Source of the DNA: Candidatus Kuenenia stuttgartensis
GTDB lineage: Bacteria > Planctomycetota > Planctomycetia > Isosphaerales > Isosphaeraceae
NCBI GenBank assembly: GCA_945872325.1
Contig: CAMBZY010000004.1
Coordinates: forward strand, 1-26,447
DNA length: 26,447 nucleotides
Direction: 5' to 3'
The translations under genes and the position numbers were made by a program. Shown piece after piece: positions 22,511-26,447 of this stretch. Within the stretch, counting starts at the first letter, position 1. Every line of letters begins with the position of its first letter. Below the pieces are notes generated by a model. That model worked only from the letters and a program-made list of their open reading frames with translations. It was not told the DNA's origin and ran no database searches.

Positions 22511-23140
22511 ATGGGACGTTATATCGGGCCGGTCTGCCGGCTGTGCCGTCGCGAAGGTGTTAAGCTTTTCCTGAAAGGCACACGTTGCAATTCAGGGAAA
22601 TGTGCGATTGATCGTCAGCGCGGTATTCCAGGTATGCACAAACTTCGCCGCAGCAAAGCGAGCGAGTATGCTGTCCGCCTGAGAGAGAAGCAAAAGGTCA
22701 AACGATACTACGGTATCTTTGAGCGTCAGTTCCGTAATTATTACGATGAAGCCACTCGCAGACCCGGTAACTCAGGTGCCGCCCTCCTGGCACTGATCGA
22801 GCGTCGGTTAGACAACGTGGTGACCCGTCTTGGCTTTGCCCAAAGCCGTAAGCAGGCTCGCCAGTTGATCACCCACGGGCACTTTCAGGTTAACGGCCGC
22901 AAGCTTGATATTCCGAGCTATCTGGTTCGACCTGGCGACACCATCAAAGTCAAGGACCGTGAAGCTTCCAAGAAACTTGCTGAGCATGTTCTCGTTCACG
23001 AGAGCGGTCCAGCGATCCCTTCCTGGCTTGACCGTCTGGGCACCGAACCTCCTGAAGGACGTGTTTCACGACTTCCTGGTTCGGAAGATCTATCGGGTGA
23101 ATTCAACGCCCAGCTCATCATCGAGTTGCTCAGCCGTTGA
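22511..23140 (+). CDS. rpsD: Small ribosomal subunit protein uS4, zinc-binding form
   Basis: 209 residues. The N-terminal zinc ligands Cys9, Cys12, Cys26 and Cys31 match the cysteine-containing S4 of thermophilic bacilli. The S4 RNA-binding domain ERRLDNVVTRLGFAQSRKQARQLITHGHFQVNG runs about 97-129. S4 nucleates 30S assembly and in E. coli represses this part of the operon. The C-terminal INAQLIIELLSR-like end is canonical. Confidence 0.97.
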   Translation: MGRYIGPVCRLCRREGVKLFLKGTRCNSGKCAIDRQRGIPGMHKLRRSKASEYAVRLREKQKVKRYYGIFERQFRNYYDEATRRPGNSGAALLALIERRLDNVVTRLGFAQSRKQARQLITHGHFQVNGRKLDIPSYLVRPGDTIKVKDREASKKLAEHVLVHESGPAIPSWLDRLGTEPPEGRVSRLPGSEDLSGEFNAQLIIELLSR

Positions 23141-23164
23141 TTCCGATTTGTTGATGAAGATCTG

Positions 23165-23216
23165 GCCGCTTGGCTTGTCAGCCGAACGGCTTTATCTGTC
23201 TGGCGTCGCCTGACGC
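23165..23216 (+). promoter_or_regulatory. Two hairpins between rpsD and rpoA
   Basis: GCCGCTTGGCT (23165-23175) pairs with AGCCGAACGGC (23180-23190) over 11 nt with two imperfect positions and a TGTC loop, followed by TTTAT. A second stem, GCGTC-GCCT-GACGC, is at 23203-23216. The T-run is too short for a sure terminator; partial attenuation upstream of rpoA is possible. Confidence 0.4.
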
Positions 23217-23277
23217 TGAGGTCTCCATCACGAATACCCTGTGAGTCGAACACCTTTTGGACTTCGGAGTTCACACG

Positions 23278-24276
23278 ATGCGAATTCGCTGGCGCGGTCT
23301 GGAACTTCCCAGCAGAGTTGAATGCGATCGTCATACCCTTACCGATAATTTCGGCGAGTTCCACGTCGAACCGTTCGAGCGGGGTTTTGGTCATACGGTC
23401 GCGAATAGTCTTCGACGAGTACTTTTATCGAGCTTGGAAGGCAGTGCAGTCACCAAGATTAAATTCCATGGTGTCCAACACGAATACAGCTCGGTTCCCG
23501 GTATGGTTGAAGATGTGACCGATCTGGTATTGAACCTCAAGGGATTGGTGGTAAAAAACCACTCTGAACATCCTCGGGTCATCCGGATCGAGCGGAACAA
23601 GAAAGGTGTTGTTCGGGCTTCCGATATCCTAACGGATGAATCGGTTGAAATTATTGAGCCTGAGCATCACCTCTGCACCTTGACAGAAGACATTGATTTC
23701 CATCTTGAGATGACTGTTGAAAATGGCCGTGGCTATCGCCCTGCCGCTGAAGGTCATACCGATGAGCTTGAAATTGGTGCGATCCCTGTGGATGCCATTT
23801 TCAGCCCTGTCCGTCGTGTTGAGTATCGAATTCTCGAAACTCGCGTTGGTCAACGCACCAACTACGACAAGCTGGTTCTGAAAATCTGGACCAACGGTGT
23901 CATTGGACCTGAGATGTCGCTTGTGGAGTCTGCCAAGATTCTGCGTAAGCACCTCAATCCATTCGTGCAGTATTTTGAGCCTGGTCCGGGGCTCCCGATC
24001 TCTTCTGGCTCAGGTGAATCGTTTGCTGGTGCCTCACCACAAATGGATCTGATTCGCCACAAGCTTGATATGAGCCTCGCTGAACTCGACCTTTCAGTTC
24101 GGGCCACCAATTGCCTTGAAAGCGAAGGGATCACCACCGTTCGCGACCTTGTCAGCCGATCAGAAGATCAGTTGCTCACGGTCCGGAACTTCGGTGAGAC
24201 CACACTCAAGGAAGTCAAGAACAAGTTGAGCGATCATGGCCTCGTGTTGGGTATGGACATGGCCAGCATTCGCTGA
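23278..24276 (+). CDS. rpoA: DNA-directed RNA polymerase subunit alpha
   Basis: 332 residues from the ATG at 23278, favoured by GGAG 9 nt upstream; a TTG at 23257 would add 7 residues. The N-terminal domain, for dimerisation and beta/beta' assembly, contains PFERGFGHTVANSLRRVLLSSLEG (about 31-54) and SVPGMVEDVTDLVLNLKG. The C-terminal domain, for UP-element and activator contact, lies at about 258-323 with AELDLSVRATNCLESEGITTVRDLV and LTVRNFGETTLKEVKNKL. Both domains are complete. Confidence 0.97.
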   Translation: MRIRWRGLELPSRVECDRHTLTDNFGEFHVEPFERGFGHTVANSLRRVLLSSLEGSAVTKIKFHGVQHEYSSVPGMVEDVTDLVLNLKGLVVKNHSEHPRVIRIERNKKGVVRASDILTDESVEIIEPEHHLCTLTEDIDFHLEMTVENGRGYRPAAEGHTDELEIGAIPVDAIFSPVRRVEYRILETRVGQRTNYDKLVLKIWTNGVIGPEMSLVESAKILRKHLNPFVQYFEPGPGLPISSGSGESFAGASPQMDLIRHKLDMSLAELDLSVRATNCLESEGITTVRDLVSRSEDQLLTVRNFGETTLKEVKNKLSDHGLVLGMDMASIR

Positions 24277-24295
24277 TTGATCAAGTAAGTATTAA

Positions 24296-24323
24296 TGACC
24301 CTCTGAAATCGTTCACTGGGTCA
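24296..24323 (+). other. Hairpin between rpoA and rplQ
   Basis: TGACCC (24296-24301) and GGGTCA (24318-24323) form 6 pairs around a 16-nt loop. No T-run follows. Confidence 0.3.
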
Positions 24324-24370
24324 TTTCATCAAACCAATCCGATCGAATTAGGATCCAGTGGGGTTTAGTC

Positions 24371-24817
24371 ATGCGGCACAGAATCGCCGGAACGAAGCTG
24401 AAACGTGAACCTGAGCACCGCAACATGCTGTTGCGTAACCTCGCAACATCGGTTCTGGAGCATGGTCGTATCACTACGACTCTGGCCAAGGCGAAGGCCA
24501 CACAACCTGTTGTTGAACAACTGATTACGCTTGCCAAAGGTGGCTGGGACCTAAATAAGTTCCGTCGCGTTTTGACAGTTGTGACCAAAAAGGACGTCGC
24601 CTGGCGACTGTTCAAAGAATATACGGACTCTGACGAGAAGACTCAGAAGGCGATCGGTGCCCGGTTTGCAAATCGTAATGGTGGATACACCCGTATCTAC
24701 AAACTTGCCAAAGTGCGGCAGGGCGATTGCTCACAAATGGCCGTTATCAGCCTTCTTGGTGAAAATGAAGTCGTTTCGGCCTCTACGACCATTGCACCAG
24801 TCGTTGCCTCTGAATAA
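24371..24817 (+). CDS. rplQ: Large ribosomal subunit protein bL17
   Basis: 148 residues. MRHRIAGTKLKREPEHRNMLLRNLATSVLEHGRITTTLAKAK is the standard start, and ARFANRNGGYTRIYKLAKVRQGD closes the core near 125. A C-terminal tail of about 25 residues rich in Ser, Thr, Ala and Val extends past the E. coli length (127). L17 sits near the tunnel exit. It is the last ribosomal gene before the terminator. Confidence 0.96.
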   Translation: MRHRIAGTKLKREPEHRNMLLRNLATSVLEHGRITTTLAKAKATQPVVEQLITLAKGGWDLNKFRRVLTVVTKKDVAWRLFKEYTDSDEKTQKAIGARFANRNGGYTRIYKLAKVRQGDCSQMAVISLLGENEVVSASTTIAPVVASE

Positions 24818-24848
24818 CTTCTGATTTGTCCCTGACATCACAGAATCT

Positions 24849-24879
24849 AAAAGCCGACCGAATCAGGTCGGCTTTTTTT
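24849..24879 (+). terminator. Rho-independent terminator of the ribosomal-protein block
   Basis: AAGCCGACC (24851-24859) and GGTCGGCTT (24866-24874) form a perfect GC-rich stem with a GAATCA loop, preceded by A residues and followed by seven T (24873-24879). It lies 33 bp past the rplQ stop. Confidence 0.93.
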
Positions 24880-24908
24880 CTAGACTTTGTCTAAGGAATC
24901 ATCGCATC

Positions 24909-25361
24909 ATGAGTAACTCTCCACAGTCCGATCCATCTTGTTTGTTCTGTAAAATCTCGGATGGACGTATCCCCAGCCAACGTATTTATGCGGATGATTT
25001 CTGCACAGCCTTTCTTGACATCAACCCTGTCAATCACGGTCACGTATTGATTGTTCCGCGTCATCATCACAAAGACATCACAGAGCTCCCCTCTGAGGTT
25101 GCTTCTCAGGTGGCCAAGGTTTTGCCGATACTCGCAAAAGCTGTTGTTCGTGCCACTGGTGCCGATGGGTTCAATGTGATAATCAATAATGGTGCTGTCG
25201 CTGGTCAGACCATTTTTCATGGTCACTGGCACATCATCCCACGATTTCATGACGACTCTGTGAACTGGCCCTGGCCTCATAGCGACTACAGCGGTGACCA
25301 GATTCATCAAATCGCGTTTGCCATTGAACGCGAATTAAGATCGATTCAGGATCTCTCCTGA
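24909..25361 (+). CDS. HIT-family (histidine triad) nucleotide-binding protein
   Basis: 150 residues. The triad HGHWHIIPR gives His104, His106 and His108; His106 lies in the nucleophile position. The N-terminal CLFCKI (Cys11, Cys14) followed by IPSQRIYADD is typical of the Hint branch, whose cysteines and a histidine can bind zinc. Hint proteins hydrolyse nucleoside phosphoramidates and related nucleotides in the cytoplasm. The family normally ends soon after the triad; here about 40 residues follow, giving a moderately longer tail. The gene begins 29 bp after the terminator, so its promoter is unclear. AAGGA lies upstream of the ATG at 14 nt or less. Confidence 0.92.
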   Translation: MSNSPQSDPSCLFCKISDGRIPSQRIYADDFCTAFLDINPVNHGHVLIVPRHHHKDITELPSEVASQVAKVLPILAKAVVRATGADGFNVIINNGAVAGQTIFHGHWHIIPRFHDDSVNWPWPHSDYSGDQIHQIAFAIERELRSIQDLS

Positions 25362-25381
25362 TTCAACTGAATCGGGCCCGA
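25360..25381. other. Palindromes between convergent genes
   Basis: GATTC-AACT-GAATC (25360-25373) partly overlaps the HIT stop, and TCGGGCCCGA (25372-25381) is a perfect 10-bp palindrome. They lie between the converging HIT and OstA-like genes; no T-run follows, so a terminator role is only possible. Confidence 0.3.
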
Positions 25382-25414
25382 CCTCAACAATGATTTAACT
25401 ACCCATTACCATCT

Positions 25415-26447
25415 TTAGAAACTGCGACGTTCTTTGTTGTTTGATGGCGGGAGTCGTAGAGGTGCTCGGCCTGGAGCGACTTTCGGACTAACCGTACCCG
25501 ACCGGTCTACGCTTGGTCTCCGACCACTGTTTTTGTCAACAATCTGAATCGTCTGAGGATCGACCAACTGCGATTCACCCGTCCGATTGTTGTAAACCAA
25601 GGCTGTACCACGCGCAATGGATGGTGGTTCACCAGGTCGATTCTGGTGAGCCAGAGTCACTTCACGCCCATTCAAACCCACAACATGAAACTGTTCTTCG
25701 CGTGAATCAAAGTGGATCTGGTCGCCCTGAGTGGACATGGTTGATGATCTGGCTGTGGCAGTGCCTTTAGCTCGGATCAAGTTTCGAGGCTCCTTCGGGT
25801 TTGCCGGATCTCCCAGACTTTCCACTTCAAGCCACTCCGACGAGAGAAAAACGAAGTCTTGAGGGGGCTTGTCGATGTTCAGGTCACGGAATTCATCCGT
25901 CACCTGGGCGTTCACCACCTGAACATTTCCGAAGAAGTCGGCCGATCGGTTTGTCGTTGCATCCTTAGGAGTGTTTGGGTCGTAACCAAGCCGGCCCTGC
26001 ATTCCATTAAAGAACGCAACACGGGTCAAGTTAAACGGTTTTTCACCGGCCTTCCCGACGTTTGGTGTTTTATCACCCAAGCCTGGTAAACCCTTGCCAC
26101 CTTCTCGGCGTTGATACAGCCGAACGATCCCCGCACCGTCCACCTGCACCATGTCTTTGGCCTTGTCGTACATCAGTCGAGGGCCTTCTACACGCTGTAA
26201 CTCTTGTACAATGTGTGAGTTCAGGTCGCGACGCCGGTTCAGGATCGTCACATTTCCTTTGGCATCCACAAACTGAATCTGAGGCTTCTGATTGGCTACT
26301 GGCTGAGCTGTAGTGTTTCGTTCAGAGGTGCTTGCCAATGAAGGCTTTAACTGATCCAACGCGATACGTTGATCAAAAAATGTGTCAAGCTGTTCTGCGG
26401 AAAGTAAAGCGTCTTCCGTTCGGACAACCACACCGTCCAGAAAGTGT
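25415..26447 (-). CDS. OstA/LptA-like repeat protein, C-terminal part
   Basis: The frame is open to the right edge, so the N-terminus, and any signal peptide, is missing; 344 codons are visible. Repeated beta-rich segments such as GDQIHFDSREEQFHVVG, ALVYNNRTGESQLVDPQTIQI and PRLMYDKAKDMVQVDGAGIVRLY resemble the OstA (LptA/LptD N-terminal) jellyroll repeats that bind lipopolysaccharide in the periplasm. The C-terminus is proline- and arginine-rich with low complexity (last 40 residues). A link to outer-membrane lipid transport is inferred from the repeat style and not from a catalytic motif. Confidence 0.55.
   Translation of the reverse strand, partial: HFLDGVVVRTEDALLSAEQLDTFFDQRIALDQLKPSLASTSERNTTAQPVANQKPQIQFVDAKGNVTILNRRRDLNSHIVQELQRVEGPRLMYDKAKDMVQVDGAGIVRLYQRREGGKGLPGLGDKTPNVGKAGEKPFNLTRVAFFNGMQGRLGYDPNTPKDATTNRSADFFGNVQVVNAQVTDEFRDLNIDKPPQDFVFLSSEWLEVESLGDPANPKEPRNLIRAKGTATARSSTMSTQGDQIHFDSREEQFHVVGLNGREVTLAHQNRPGEPPSIARGTALVYNNRTGESQLVDPQTIQIVDKNSGRRPSVDRSGTVSPKVAPGRAPLRLPPSNNKERRSF

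Noticed and set aside
1..26447. tRNA, rRNA, CRISPR or transposase genes
   Set aside because: None was seen in the spacers on either strand by eye; a covariance search was not possible.

Overview
The window is a stretch of bacterial chromosome dominated by one ribosomal-protein supercluster on the + strand, from about 8.9 to 24.9 kb. It reads S10-L3-L4-L23-L2-S19-L22-S3-L16-L29-S17-L14-L24-L5-S14-S8-L6-L18-S5-L15-SecY-Map-L36-S13-S11-S4-RpoA-L17. The clusters that Escherichia coli keeps as S10, spc and alpha are fused here. L30 (rpmD), adenylate kinase (adk) and IF-1 (infA) are missing from their usual places. S14, S4 and L36 are the zinc-binding, cysteine-containing forms. These features, several dispersed intergenic repeats (a tandem ATCCG repeat, CTAGCC/CCCCGG elements), loose intergenic spacing and the accessory proteins suggest a member of the Planctomycetota. 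That assignment is inference from gene style and not from a marker-gene search.

Left flank. On the - strand lie an asparagine-synthase family amidotransferase, cut by the left edge, and 36 bp upstream of it a secreted alkaline phosphatase. After a 404-bp intergenic stretch with repeats and promoters come, on the + strand, a von Willebrand A domain protein and a thioredoxin-like protein. A repeat-bearing spacer follows, then a double zinc-ribbon protein on the - strand. Divergent from it are the sulfur transferase LarE and then HemL (glutamate-1-semialdehyde aminomutase, tetrapyrrole synthesis), both on the + strand.

Ribosomal block. A near-consensus promoter (TTGACA, 17-nt spacer, TAATAT) at 8892-8920 starts a leader of about 125 nt with two potential hairpins. 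The leader also holds a 13-codon upstream reading frame with a strong Shine-Dalgarno site, whose stop overlaps the rpsJ start as ATGA. rpsJ is separated from rplC by an unusual 305 bp holding perfect hairpins. Many later spacers, upstream of rpsH, rpsE, secY, rpsK, rpoA and rplQ, also carry inverted repeats. rpsC and rplP overlap by 62 nt. The block ends in a textbook rho-independent terminator at 24849-24879.

Right flank. A HIT-family protein starts 29 bp after that terminator on the + strand. Convergent with it, on the - strand, is the C-terminal part of a protein resembling OstA/LptA, which runs off the right edge.

No rRNA, tRNA, CRISPR array, insertion sequence or defence system was seen. 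The least explained parts are the S10 leader with its upstream reading frame, the rpsJ-rplC spacer, the series of spacer hairpins and the dispersed repeats.
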